A stretch of DNA of 64,000 bases from Methanosarcina sp. MTP4 (GTDB taxonomy: Archaea; Halobacteriota; Methanosarcinia; Methanosarcinales; Methanosarcinaceae). The translations under genes and the position numbers were made by a program. The notes under the pieces were generated by a model, which was given only the letters and a program-made list of their open reading frames with translations, made no database searches and had not been told where the DNA came from. Position 1 is the stretch's first letter, and every line of letters starts with the position of its first letter. The DNA lies in contig NZ_CP009505.1 of the NCBI RefSeq assembly GCF_000970045.1, positions 1,736,001 through 1,800,000 of the forward strand, written 5' to 3'. Positions 8,036-16,842 of the stretch are shown piece by piece.

Positions 8036-9043
8036 ATGTCAAAAGCTAAAATTGCAGTAAACGGATACGGGACCATCGGTAAGAGAGTAACTGATGCTGT
8101 CCAGGCACAGGACGATATGGAGATCATCGGGGTTGCCAAGACCAGGCCTAACTATGAGGCTGCGGTGGCTGCCCAGCTCGGCTATGATATTTACACCCTT
8201 GCCGACAGGGTGGAGTCTTTTGAAAAGGCCGGGATCCCGGCAGCAGGGACTCTTGAGGACATGATCGGGAAAGTCGACCTGGTCGTGGACTGCACCCCCG
8301 GAGGGGTGGGGGAAAGTAACAAGGCGGTGTACGAAAAGGCAGGCGTCAAAGCTATCTGGCAGGGTGGGGAAGACCATGAACTTACCGGTTTTTCTTTTAA
8401 TGCGGTCTCCAACTATGAAGGGGCTTTCGGGCTTGACTTTGTGAGGGTTGTTTCCTGTAACACAACCGGGCTTTGCAGGGTCATATACCCGATAGACCGG
8501 GAATTCGGGGTAAAGAAGGCGAGGATCACTCTGGTGCGCAGAGCCGCTGACCCCAATGATGCAAAGAAGGGGCCGATCAACGCAATTGTCCCGAACCCCA
8601 TCAAGCTGCCTTCCCACCACGGGCCTGACGTAAAGAGCGTGCTTCCGAATATCAACATCAGCACGATGGCCATGAAGATCCCGACAACTCTCATGCACCT
8701 GCACACCATAAATATGGAACTTGAAAAGGACTGCACGGCTGAGGACGTCAAAGAAGTGCTGGGAGCCCAGTCCAGGGTCCGCTTTGTCGGGCAGGGCATT
8801 ACTTCCACTGCCGAGATCATTGAAGTTGCAAGGGACCTGAAACGCCCCAGGAACGATATGTGGGAAAACTGTGTCTGGGACGAGTCCATAACCATCGACG
8901 ATGGGGAACTCTACTTCTTCCAGGCAATCCACCAGGAATCCGATGTTGTCCCCGAAAACGTGGACGCAATCCGGGCCATGATGGAACTGGAAAGTGAAGG
9001 TGCAAAGTCCATTGCGAAAACGAATAAGGCAATCGGACTCTGA
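8036..9043 (+). CDS. gap: Glyceraldehyde-3-phosphate dehydrogenase, archaeal type II
   Basis: This enzyme converts glyceraldehyde 3-phosphate to 1,3-bisphosphoglycerate with NAD(P), mainly in gluconeogenesis in methanogens. The 335 residues match the archaeal family length. The dinucleotide loop NGYGTIGKRV is at residues 9-18, and the nucleophile is Cys141 in VVSCNTTGLCR. It has a good ribosome site (AGGAAAGG, 8 bases before the ATG). A hairpin with a T-run follows the stop directly. The next gene is a fructose bisphosphatase-type enzyme, which also fits gluconeogenesis. Confidence 0.96.
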   Translation: MSKAKIAVNGYGTIGKRVTDAVQAQDDMEIIGVAKTRPNYEAAVAAQLGYDIYTLADRVESFEKAGIPAAGTLEDMIGKVDLVVDCTPGGVGESNKAVYEKAGVKAIWQGGEDHELTGFSFNAVSNYEGAFGLDFVRVVSCNTTGLCRVIYPIDREFGVKKARITLVRRAADPNDAKKGPINAIVPNPIKLPSHHGPDVKSVLPNINISTMAMKIPTTLMHLHTINMELEKDCTAEDVKEVLGAQSRVRFVGQGITSTAEIIEVARDLKRPRNDMWENCVWDESITIDDGELYFFQAIHQESDVVPENVDAIRAMMELESEGAKSIAKTNKAIGL

Positions 9044-9067
9044 GCCCCCTTCCGGGGCTCCTTTTTT
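9042..9067 (+). terminator. Hairpin plus T-run after GAPDH
   Basis: The stem GAGCCCC/GGGGCTC has a 5-base loop and is followed by CTTTTTTC. The stem begins in the GAPDH stop codon. Confidence 0.75.
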
Positions 9068-9105
9068 CGGAACCCGAAACTCCGAAAACGAAAGGTCTGA
9101 CCCGG

Positions 9106-9246
9106 TCCTGACAGATATAAACTCTGACAGAAATGAATCCTGGGATATGAGTCCTGGGATATGAGTCCTGGGATATGAATCCTGAGATATGAATCCTGAG
9201 ATATGAATCCTGACGGATATAAGCCCTGACAGATATGAATCCTGAT
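9106..9246 (+). repeat. 14/16-bp tandem repeat running into the next start codon
   Basis: About nine head-to-tail units of the form TGGGATATGAGTCC or TGACAGATATGAATCC are present. The last unit supplies the ATGAATCCTGA that begins the FBPase/IMPase gene. Neither 14 nor 16 is a multiple of 3, so unit changes shift the upstream frames. Confidence 0.9.
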
Positions 9247-10038
9247 TTCCATTTTTTAAAACTTTGCAGAGAATCTTTTAAAGCCGCCTCGGACGCCACC
9301 TGCGACCTTGCCGGGACCGAGGCTGCAGGCAAGTATGTCTGCATGGGAGCCGACGGGACCCCCACAACGAAGATCGACATTGCGGCCGAGGACGCTATCG
9401 TGGAGGTTCTTAAAGCCGACGGCAGGTCCATGAGAATACTCAGCGAGGAACTGGGTGAGCTGGTAATAGGGAAGTCCCCGGAATTTGCCCTTGTCCTGGA
9501 CCCCCTGGACGGGACCTACAACGCCTCGACCGGGATTCCCTTCTACAACGTTTCGATAGCCGTGGCTACCCCGGACCTTTCGGATCTAAACTTCGGCTAT
9601 GTAAAGAACCTGGCAATTGATGAGGAATACTATGCCCAGGCCGGGAAAGGGGCATACCTGAACGGAAAACCTATCCGGGCTTCCGGGAACTCCGACCTGA
9701 AAAAATCCTGCATCAGTGTTTACGGCTACCGGCAGAACTCGGAAAAGACGTTTAACCTCTACAGAAACGTCCGGAGGGTTAGGCTTCTGGGCAGTGTGGC
9801 GCTTGAACTCTGTTATGTGGCGTCCGGAAAGCTGGATGCCTTTGTAGACGTCCGGCAGGCCCTTCGCCTGACTGATGTGGCTGCAGGGCAGCTCATTTTG
9901 ACGGAAGCCGGGGGGCTTGTTACGGACGGATACGGAGAGGATTTAAATCTTCCGGACAATGTTATGAACAGGGTGGATATGGTCGCTTCCAACGGACATG
10001 TGCATGGGAAACTTTTAAAACTGATTTCAAGGGGATAA
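9235..10038 (+). CDS. Fructose-1,6-bisphosphatase / inositol monophosphatase family
   Basis: This Mg-dependent phosphatase of 267 residues carries the metal ligands Glu71-Glu72 in LSEELGE, the signature LDPLDGTYNAS (88-98), and a C-terminal LTDVAAGQLILTEAGG motif. Archaeal members often hydrolyse both fructose 1,6-bisphosphate and inositol 1-phosphate, and the gluconeogenic neighbour GAPDH favours the first. The ATG at 9235 lies in the last unit of a tandem repeat and has no clear ribosome site, so the true start might be slightly different. NAD kinase follows after one base, and in several archaea these two activities are linked or fused. Confidence 0.92.
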   Translation: MNPDFHFLKLCRESFKAASDATCDLAGTEAAGKYVCMGADGTPTTKIDIAAEDAIVEVLKADGRSMRILSEELGELVIGKSPEFALVLDPLDGTYNASTGIPFYNVSIAVATPDLSDLNFGYVKNLAIDEEYYAQAGKGAYLNGKPIRASGNSDLKKSCISVYGYRQNSEKTFNLYRNVRRVRLLGSVALELCYVASGKLDAFVDVRQALRLTDVAAGQLILTEAGGLVTDGYGEDLNLPDNVMNRVDMVASNGHVHGKLLKLISRG

Positions 10039-10039
10039 T

Positions 10040-10864
10040 TTGTCTATCAAAAAAATAGGGGTCGCATCCCGCTGTGACAGGCCTGAAGTGCTGGGGATGG
10101 TCAGGAAAATCCTGGACGGTTTCAGCCAGAAAGTGGAAATACTCGTCTCCACTGCCACTGCGGACGTCCTGGGCATCCCAGGGGTCTCGGTTGAAGATAT
10201 GAGGGCCGAGGGAGTGGAACTGCTCATAAGCGTAGGGGGAGACGGGACCGTTCTCCGGAACATTGCCAAAATGAAAGACCCTTTGCCCGTCCTTGGTATC
10301 AATATGGGCACTCTCGGCTTTCTGGTGGATGTGGAACCCGAGGACGCGATTGAAGCTATAGAAGAAGTACTTTACGGTTTTTCCTATATCGAAAGAATGC
10401 GGGTTGACGTCTACCTGAACGGAGAAATTCTCGATACCGCCACCAACGAAGTCGCAATCATGTCCGCAAAGCCCGCAAAGATCATCCAGTTCGAAGTAAA
10501 CGTGGATGAATGCCCCCTGGGAGAAATGCGTGCGGACGGCGTGGTTTTTGCAACCCCCACCGGTTCCACCGCCTATGCCATGAGCGCCGGCGGCCCGATC
10601 GTAAACCCCAGGGTAAATGCCATCGTTGTCGTACCTGTGGCTCCTTTTAAACTTTCCTCAAGGCCCTGGGTCATCCCTTCGGACAGTGAGTTCACCGTGC
10701 GCCTTATAGCCTCAAAGGAAGCTGTCGTCGCTATCGACGGGCAGAAGTCCTACAGGATCCGGCCGGAGGATGTGGTGAAACTGAAAAAGTCGAAGTTTCC
10801 GGCACGTTTTGTGAAGGTCTCAGATACCTGCTTTTATGAGCGGGTACAGCGGAAACTGTCCTGA
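10040..10864 (+). CDS. nadK: NAD kinase
   Basis: NAD kinase makes NADP from NAD with ATP or polyphosphate. The 274-residue protein has the family motifs SVGGDGTVLRN (GGDGT at 66-70), NMGTLGFL, and TPTGSTAYAMSAGGPIV. It uses a TTG start, chosen because AAGGGG lies six bases upstream and the next residues match the usual N-terminus. The start is one base after the stop of the phosphatase gene, so the two are surely one operon. Confidence 0.95.
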   Translation: MSIKKIGVASRCDRPEVLGMVRKILDGFSQKVEILVSTATADVLGIPGVSVEDMRAEGVELLISVGGDGTVLRNIAKMKDPLPVLGINMGTLGFLVDVEPEDAIEAIEEVLYGFSYIERMRVDVYLNGEILDTATNEVAIMSAKPAKIIQFEVNVDECPLGEMRADGVVFATPTGSTAYAMSAGGPIVNPRVNAIVVVPVAPFKLSSRPWVIPSDSEFTVRLIASKEAVVAIDGQKSYRIRPEDVVKLKKSKFPARFVKVSDTCFYERVQRKLS

Positions 10865-11181
10865 TAAAAGGCCTTTTTTCTTCCCTTTTATTTCATTTTG
10901 ATTTCATAATGTACGTTTATGCTGTTAACTGGCTGTAAAAGGGTCCTTTTTTACTTCCTTTTCACTTCCTTTTCACTTCGTAATGTACGTTTATGCTGTT
11001 GCCGGAAATTACTTTCCCCTCGGGATAACGTTTATATACATGCAGGTTAAGCTATCCTTAATCTTACTAAAATAGTACATTTTTTGCCTTTAAAAGAATT
11101 TTCCAGCCCTGAAAGGTTTCCACTCAAGCATTAGGGCGATAGCAGGGGCAAATTGCGATCTATCATTAAAATTAATTAAAT
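10865..11181 (+). promoter_or_regulatory. nadK-aksA spacer with TATA box
   Basis: A T-run (GGCCTTTTTTC) after nadK may end transcription. AATGTACGTTTATGCTGTT occurs twice (about 10907 and 10981), a direct repeat 74 bases apart. A strong TATA box TTTATATA lies at 11031-11038, giving a leader of about 120 bases for the homocitrate synthase. Confidence 0.7.
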
Positions 11182-12441
11182 ATGTCCTCACAAGCAGCAA
11201 AAACAAGCACAGGAATCAGTACCATGTCAGAGAGCGAGCAGTACTCCAGAAACACGCTGATGGACTTCATCGATCACCGCCCCCTTGATATAGAAATCTG
11301 TGATGTTACCCTCCGCGATGGAGAGCAGACCCCGGGAGTCGTATTTGACCGGGAGCAGAAGCTGGCGATGGCCAGTGAGCTGGATTCGATGGGAATCGAG
11401 GTTATTGAAGCAGGTTTTCCCGTAGTTTCAGCCAACGAAAAGGAGATTGTCAGGGAAATTGCAAACCAGGGGTACGATTCAAGAATCTGCTGCCTCTCCA
11501 GGTCCGTAAAAGGGGATGTTGACGCTGCTCTGGAATGTGACGTTGACATTGTTAGCATTTTTATCGCCATGTCCGATATGCATCTCCAGCACAAGTACCA
11601 CCGGAGTCTTGAGGAGATGCTGGGCTGTGCTAAAGAAACTATCGAATATGCAACCGATCATGGGCTGAAAGTGCGTTTTGCAGCCGAAGATGCTACTCGG
11701 ACCCCCGTGGACCGGCTCAAACAGGCTTTCCTGGAAGTTGAGAGGGACTACAAGGTGGCTTACGTAAGCCTTGCCGATACCATAGGCATCCTGAACCCTT
11801 CCAGTACCAGCTACCTGGTAAGTGAGATTTTCAAGACGGTCAAAACCCCAATCTGCATCCACTGTCATGACGACCTGGGCATGGCCACCGCAAACACCCT
11901 TGCCGCCGCCGAAGCCGGGGCAAAACAGCTCCACACAACCGTTAACGGAATCGGGGAACGGGCGGGCAATGCCTCTCTTGAAGAAGTGATGGTAGCCCTC
12001 AGGGTGCAGTACGGCATCGACCGCTATGACACTACCAAACTGACTAAACTTTCCAAACTGGTCGCGGAATACTCCGGCATCGCTCCCGCCATAAACAAGT
12101 CTGTGGTCGGGGAAAACGCCTTTACCCACGAGTCCGGGATCCACGTTGCTGCAATCCTGGAAGAGCCCAGGACCTACGAACTCTTCCTCCCCGAAATGGT
12201 GGGCGGAAAGCGCAACCTGATCGTCGGCAAGCACACCGGCACAAAAGCCCTCAAAGGCATAATTAACAGCATCGGTTTCTGCCTTGAGCGGGATGAACTC
12301 TGTGCCCTGATCGATAAGGTCAAGATCTGTACCGAAGAAAAGCACAAGAGTATCCCGAGAGATTACCTTGAAAAGATGATAAATGAAGTAAAGCAGGAAA
12401 AAGTCCACACGATTAAGGAAGAAGGGAAGGTTTCGATCTGA
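11182..12441 (+). CDS. aksA: Homocitrate synthase family, AksA type
   Basis: The enzyme condenses acetyl-CoA with 2-oxoglutarate and longer homologues for the 7-mercaptoheptanoyl chain of coenzyme B. The 419 residues carry DVTLRDGEQTPGV (41-53), the metal-binding HCHDDLGMATAN (about 227-238), GIGERAGNASLEE and HESGIH. It lacks the long C-terminal leucine-regulatory domain of LeuA, which supports AksA over isopropylmalate synthase. An alternative ATG at 11224 (MSESEQ) has a slightly better ribosome site. NifV and CimA relatives cannot be fully excluded. Confidence 0.88.
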   Translation: MSSQAAKTSTGISTMSESEQYSRNTLMDFIDHRPLDIEICDVTLRDGEQTPGVVFDREQKLAMASELDSMGIEVIEAGFPVVSANEKEIVREIANQGYDSRICCLSRSVKGDVDAALECDVDIVSIFIAMSDMHLQHKYHRSLEEMLGCAKETIEYATDHGLKVRFAAEDATRTPVDRLKQAFLEVERDYKVAYVSLADTIGILNPSSTSYLVSEIFKTVKTPICIHCHDDLGMATANTLAAAEAGAKQLHTTVNGIGERAGNASLEEVMVALRVQYGIDRYDTTKLTKLSKLVAEYSGIAPAINKSVVGENAFTHESGIHVAAILEEPRTYELFLPEMVGGKRNLIVGKHTGTKALKGIINSIGFCLERDELCALIDKVKICTEEKHKSIPRDYLEKMINEVKQEKVHTIKEEGKVSI

Positions 12442-12817
12442 AATGCATAAGAAATGAGAATTTCTCTAACTCTTCTTCATTACTTATTTCTAACATTCAG
12501 CATAGGTAAAACAGAATCTTTAGACTGATTTTGGATGTGCTGAACAATCCCTTTTCATTGTTATTTTTAGAAGTGTTATTTTTAGAAGTGTTATTTTTAG
12601 AAGTGTTATTTTTAGAAGTGTTATTTTTAGAAGTGTTATTTCTATAATTATTTTTAAGCTTTCCTAATATAAATTAAATAGAAGTTACGCACTTGAGAAG
12701 AAAAACAAGCACTTGATACCTTCCCATGAACATTATTGGTTAGATAGTTTGGTGTCTCATGCCACTGGTTTTTGCTTCAACTGCGTAAGTCCTATAAACA
12801 AAAATAAGTTACGTTTT
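12442..12817. repeat. Spacer with 15-bp tandem repeat (12561-12635)
   Basis: TTATTTTTAGAAGTG occurs five times head to tail at 12561-12635, then decays. The rest of the spacer is AT-rich, and no gene or RNA was seen. Confidence 0.9.
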
Positions 12818-13051
12818 TTAGGAGGGAACCCCGATGTAAATTTTATGAAGTTCCTCGGCGACATCCTCAGAGTTATTGTATTCCTTGTCCGGAAGCATGC
12901 CAAGTCCCCTTAGTATGTCCGGGATTGCTCCACTCTTCCTTGCCTGCTCAATAATGCCGTTTCTTTTTACAGGAAAATCTGTATTTTTTAATATCTTCTG
13001 AGCTTCCATAGGAAGTTCTGTAATAAATCCGCCTTTACCCTCAGTTTCCAT
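12818..13051 (-). CDS. DUF2795-like small protein
   Basis: The 77-residue protein ends with PDKEYNNSEDVAEELHKIY and has FPVKRNGIIEQARKSGA before it. This matches the DUF2795 pattern of a short helical domain ending in LPDxEYxSPxDVxxA. Function is unknown. An AGGGGAAAT ribosome site lies before the ATG. A decayed second copy of the same family is directly upstream on the same strand. Confidence 0.7.
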   Translation of the reverse strand: METEGKGGFITELPMEAQKILKNTDFPVKRNGIIEQARKSGAIPDILRGLGMLPDKEYNNSEDVAEELHKIYIGVPS

Positions 13052-13073
13052 GATATTTCCCCTTTACTTTTGT

Positions 13074-13240
13074 TTAGTCTCCTTTCAATTCCCTGGCAAC
13101 ATCTGCAGCGTTTGTATACTCCTTTTCCGGAGATTATTTATTTCCGCAGAATGCCGTCTCTAGCGTTATTATTCTTAGCGCTTAACAACATCTTCCTTCT
13201 TTGCAGGAAAATCGATACTTTTTGGAGCTTTCTGAAGAAA
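13074..13240 (-). pseudogene. Decayed DUF2795-like copy
   Basis: On the minus strand one frame reads KSIDFPAKKEDVVKR and a second frame reads PEKEYTNAADVARELKGD before a TAA at 13074-13076. Together they give the full family pattern, but stops and at least one frameshift lie between them. It is a broken paralogue of the gene at 12818-13051. The 5' end is not definable. Confidence 0.65.
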
Positions 13241-13792
13241 GCCAAACTTTTTTGTCAGTATGAATATAAATGACGATTTACTATTTAAATCTTAACATGA
13301 TTTTATCAATATATGTTAAATATTAATACTTTTCTGTAATTAAGTATTAATTTATTATGTTTATTAGTAATAGTATATGATTTAATTAACAAAAAAGAAC
13401 CCTAAATTCAAAAATAGATGTACTTAAAAGAAATGGTCTCCGGTATTATTCGGTTGATATTTTTTATTAAAAAAGTAATGGCTTGCTCTGAATCCTTAGT
13501 CATGTCCCATACAACCGGAACTGGCCACCCCTCATCTTTTTTTTCGTTATTGTCCCCGGGCGCCGAAGGCGACCGGCTTTTGCAGAATAAAGAGTAGACA
13601 GATAAAATGATGAGAAAAAAGGCAAAAAAGAGCGGTTGGAAGAGGAGATAAATCAAAAAAATAAAAGTAGCCTAAAAACCTGTAAGTGCAAAAAAGAAAT
13701 AAATGCAATCTGCAAATACTGCTTTTTCATATCTCTTTATTATTTTTTTGTGTGAGGGCCGCCAGGCAAGCTGGCGGAGGCATTTTTACAAT
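13241..13792. other. AT-rich spacer with two hairpins
   Basis: The hairpin at 13556-13581 (CGCC-GAA-GGCG core, then CTTTTG) is related to the AAAAGCC hairpin family. A second hairpin at 13759-13777 has stem CCGCCAG/CTGGCGG and is followed at 13782 by a T-run. An 82-codon minus-strand frame at 13408-13656 was judged unsupported. Confidence 0.5.
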
Positions 13793-13946
13793 CTATAGTC
13801 AAAGACCCAAATTCCTTCCCCGATCTCAAATGAAAGTTTAACCACAGAAAGCACTGAAAACACTGAATAAAGGAAATAGGGGTACAATCCTTCCGTGCTT
13901 TCCGTGTCTTCCGTGGTTAGTAAGTGTAAATATTTACGTCCGGGAC
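13793..13946 (-). repeat. Dispersed palindromic element, copy 1 (inverted)
   Basis: In minus orientation it begins with GTAAATATTTACACTTA and has long inverted arms (AACCACGGAAGACACGG and its near complement). It ends in TTGACTATAG-like sequence. The other copies are at 23470 and 35295. It is non-coding. Confidence 0.85.
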
Positions 13947-14124
13947 CATAATTGAAAAACGGTTTTCTGGGACAGTGAAATATTTCTCTGACCAGGCGAG
14001 CATTCCTCGAGCTTATAAGGGCAAGGAAGATGCAATTTTTGGGAATTTTGGGAACAACATCAACCGATGGAACAACATCAACCGATAATGAGGGAGCACC
14101 GTTTTTTCATTTTAATAAAAAAAG
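13947..14124. other. Spacer downstream of first DUF3160 gene
   Basis: A tandem doublet of GGAACAACATCAACCGAT lies at about 14049-14085. Nothing else was recognised. Confidence 0.5.
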
Positions 14125-16479
14125 TTAAGAAATGTATGTGGAGGTCCACTCCGGCCTCTCAGGCGGGTTTTCCTCCAGCATTTCTCTCCATTTTTCATCG
14201 GTCAGGCGGTCGTCCATGGGCTGCTTGAACTCGTAGTGGCTCATTACGGGGCCCGCGCCAACAAGGATGCGGCCGTCGGGGAGTTTGTATGCGACCACCG
14301 TCATGTCCACGTAGCCTACGCCTTCTTCGAGCACCATGCCGCTGTTCCCTTCGGTGTGGACGTCAGCCACTATGGTGGTTTTCCGGGCTTTTTCATCTAC
14401 TTCTGCTATGACGCCTTCGAGCTGGTCTCCGAAGGTCTTTATGAACTCGTAGTCGCTCTCGGTGAGCTCTTCGTTTTCAAGTTCCTTTTCCGAGATTTTT
14501 AGCAGCCTTTCCAGGACGGATTCAAGGTTTGTGAGCCTGTGTCTTGAGGCGGAATCGAGGACACCCATTTCGTCCAGTCCCTGGTTCGTCATCCTCGTCA
14601 AAGCCAGCAACCGGGCGTAAAACTCAGGCACGGGTTCTACGTAGCCCACGACAGGTTTTTTTTCTTCGGGGCGCGGGGGTGCTGCTGTAGAGCGCATTAT
14701 GTAGCTCTGTTTGGCATAGAGGATTGTGTCGTGGCGGAGTTCGGTCCAGGAGGCAAGAGAGGTTGCAAGCTCCTTATCCTGCCAGCCTTCGGTCTGCATG
14801 AAGGTCGGGTAGCCCTCCCCGTGGTTTTTCAGGAGGGGCCGGAGGGAGTAGAGCCAGGCCCAGTAAAGGTTTCGGTTCCAGTCGCTTTCGTTGAAGGAGG
14901 AAAATTCGGCATTTAGCTCAGCATACCTGGCGCTGTAGTCTTCGTAGTCCGAATCGTCCAGTTCGTCCAGCCAGTAAATAGCTCTCTCCGAGCCGAGCAG
15001 GGCCATGACATCAAGCCCGCGGGGAAAACCCCTGATAGGCCGGCCTGCTTCCGAGATTACAAGGGTGAAAGGCGGCTGTCCTGTATCTTTCCGGTATTCT
15101 CCGGTATATGCCCCAACAAGGCTTGAGAACATGTAGGAGTCCGGGATAAGGCGCTGGCCCATGAAGCGGAAACCCCGGGTATCGTTCAGGCACTCGTTGG
15201 CCTGTTCCGGGGAATAAGGGGGAGGTATGGTGCAGTTTCCTGTGCCTCCGTAGATTTCAGGGCCCTGGAATTCGGCAAGCTTTGCTTTCATTTCCGCAAC
15301 ACTAACTTCATTTAGCTTTCCGGGCTCGAAGTCCCCGGCAAATACGGTATCAAGGGCTTCAACGTACTCATAGGGCCCGAGGTCATCGGAAAAGCCCACA
15401 TAGAACGCCGTAACCGTGTAGATGCGGTCCCATTTTCCAAAGAGTTCCGGGTCTGATTCAAACTCCGAGGCTATCAGGCTTGCCTGCATGGTCTGGATCC
15501 TGGCTTCCTTTTCGGGGTCTTCGGCCCGGATAAGCTCGCCCTTAAGCAGCATGCTCATCCGACCGTGCCACATGAAGGTCCTGAAATAATTTCTCAGCAT
15601 CTCCGAACGGGTATAATGGCCTCTGGGCACGTACTGGGAATAGTCCTCCTGGTACAGGAAAATCGGGGAGGCTGCAAAGCCAGCGTGCCCTTCGATAAGG
15701 GCCAGTTCGGAAGCAACTTCTTCTTTTACAAACCCGGGGACCTCAAACTGATACCGTTCTTCTGCCCCGGCAGGGAAAAGGGACTCATCGTACTCGAAAG
15801 AAAAGAGTTCATCGGCCTGTCGGACCTGTTCAGGCTTCGGCTGGAGAAGGCTCAAAGCCACGGAAAAATAGGCCGCATTTCTTCTCGCGGCTTCCTTTAC
15901 CTCTTTCGATGAGCTTGCGTTATTGTACTCTGCCACGGAAGCATTCAGGAGATCCCTGTCGATTTCCCAGAGCAGACCGTAAAATTCCTGTTCCTCGATC
16001 CTGCGCAGGGCCTCGTCAAACTGGATGTGGTAGAGGTGTAGCAGGGAGTCGGTGGTGATAAAGATCGGGACTCCCTCTTTCTCAAGGCTGGAATACATCC
16101 CTGTTATATCCTCTCCCCCGGAGTTGTAGGGGTTTTCGATTACCACAAAACCGTTAGTTTTCAGCTTTTCAAGTGCCTGTGCGTCCAGCTGGATTTTACC
16201 TGAAAAGTTTTCATAGTTGGAGATCTCAGCTTTTTCCAGGGGCAGTTCATAGGGAGGCACTTTTAATTCTATATCAAGGGCTTCCAGGTGGTAGTTTTTT
16301 GTGAGTGGAAAATCCCCTGCCCCTGAGCCGGAAAAGCTTACTGCTTCGGTCTTCAGGTGCCCTGTGGTGGTATTTCCATTCCTATCTCCATTCTCTTCCA
16401 GGCAGCCACCTACAAAAATGGAGACTGAAAATATTATGCAAATAACGATTGTTTTAATTCTGCGATTCATTAGTTTCAT
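14125..16479 (-). CDS. DUF3160 lipoprotein (copy A)
   Basis: The 784-residue exported protein has an N-terminal lipobox, IFVGGC, with Cys26 as the lipid anchor, so it should sit on the outer face of the membrane. The remainder is one long DUF3160 domain (from about residue 70), with landmarks FITTDSLLHLYHIQFDE, YVPRGHYTRSEML, MWHGRM and RGFPRGLDVMALLGSERA. The function of DUF3160 is not known. A paralogue of 804 residues lies immediately upstream on the same strand. The last ~80 residues of the two are nearly identical also at DNA level, including the bases after the stop, which suggests recent gene conversion or a young duplication. Confidence 0.85.
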   Translation of the reverse strand: MKLMNRRIKTIVICIIFSVSIFVGGCLEENGDRNGNTTTGHLKTEAVSFSGSGAGDFPLTKNYHLEALDIELKVPPYELPLEKAEISNYENFSGKIQLDAQALEKLKTNGFVVIENPYNSGGEDITGMYSSLEKEGVPIFITTDSLLHLYHIQFDEALRRIEEQEFYGLLWEIDRDLLNASVAEYNNASSSKEVKEAARRNAAYFSVALSLLQPKPEQVRQADELFSFEYDESLFPAGAEERYQFEVPGFVKEEVASELALIEGHAGFAASPIFLYQEDYSQYVPRGHYTRSEMLRNYFRTFMWHGRMSMLLKGELIRAEDPEKEARIQTMQASLIASEFESDPELFGKWDRIYTVTAFYVGFSDDLGPYEYVEALDTVFAGDFEPGKLNEVSVAEMKAKLAEFQGPEIYGGTGNCTIPPPYSPEQANECLNDTRGFRFMGQRLIPDSYMFSSLVGAYTGEYRKDTGQPPFTLVISEAGRPIRGFPRGLDVMALLGSERAIYWLDELDDSDYEDYSARYAELNAEFSSFNESDWNRNLYWAWLYSLRPLLKNHGEGYPTFMQTEGWQDKELATSLASWTELRHDTILYAKQSYIMRSTAAPPRPEEKKPVVGYVEPVPEFYARLLALTRMTNQGLDEMGVLDSASRHRLTNLESVLERLLKISEKELENEELTESDYEFIKTFGDQLEGVIAEVDEKARKTTIVADVHTEGNSGMVLEEGVGYVDMTVVAYKLPDGRILVGAGPVMSHYEFKQPMDDRLTDEKWREMLEENPPERPEWTSTYIS

Positions 16480-16842
16480 CTCAGCCGCTTTGCAATTCTT
16501 TCTTGACCGGAGTTATGTTTCTCCTGAATAGGTGGTTCTTACCTTCTCAGCCTTATTGGGCCAGTGTAATTCCGGATTTGCGACCGAAAGTGCGGGTATG
16601 GGGGATTTATAGAGTGATAAGTTTTTATGAGTGGGATTTTTTTATATTTCTTCAAAATATCAAATTTTTTATACATATTTCTCCAATAATCCATAATGTA
16701 TTAAAATTTTTCCACCTGTTCGCCAACAAAACCTGTTTCCTATAAATTTCTCCTGCCAGGAATCTATCTGTCAGGAACCCTATAACAGTCTCTAACTAAA
16801 GATGGAAATTAAAAATGGAAATAAAAACTAAAAGAAAAAAAG
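16480..16842. other. Spacer between the DUF3160 genes
   Basis: The stretch is AT-rich with no gene. The AAAAAAAGTTAAGAAATG sequence at the 3' end of copy B is shared with copy A. Confidence 0.5.

Noticed and set aside
13408-13656. 82-codon minus frame with one hydrophobic segment
   Set aside because: It contains a GC hairpin of the AAAAGCC family in its middle and has no ribosome site or family resemblance.
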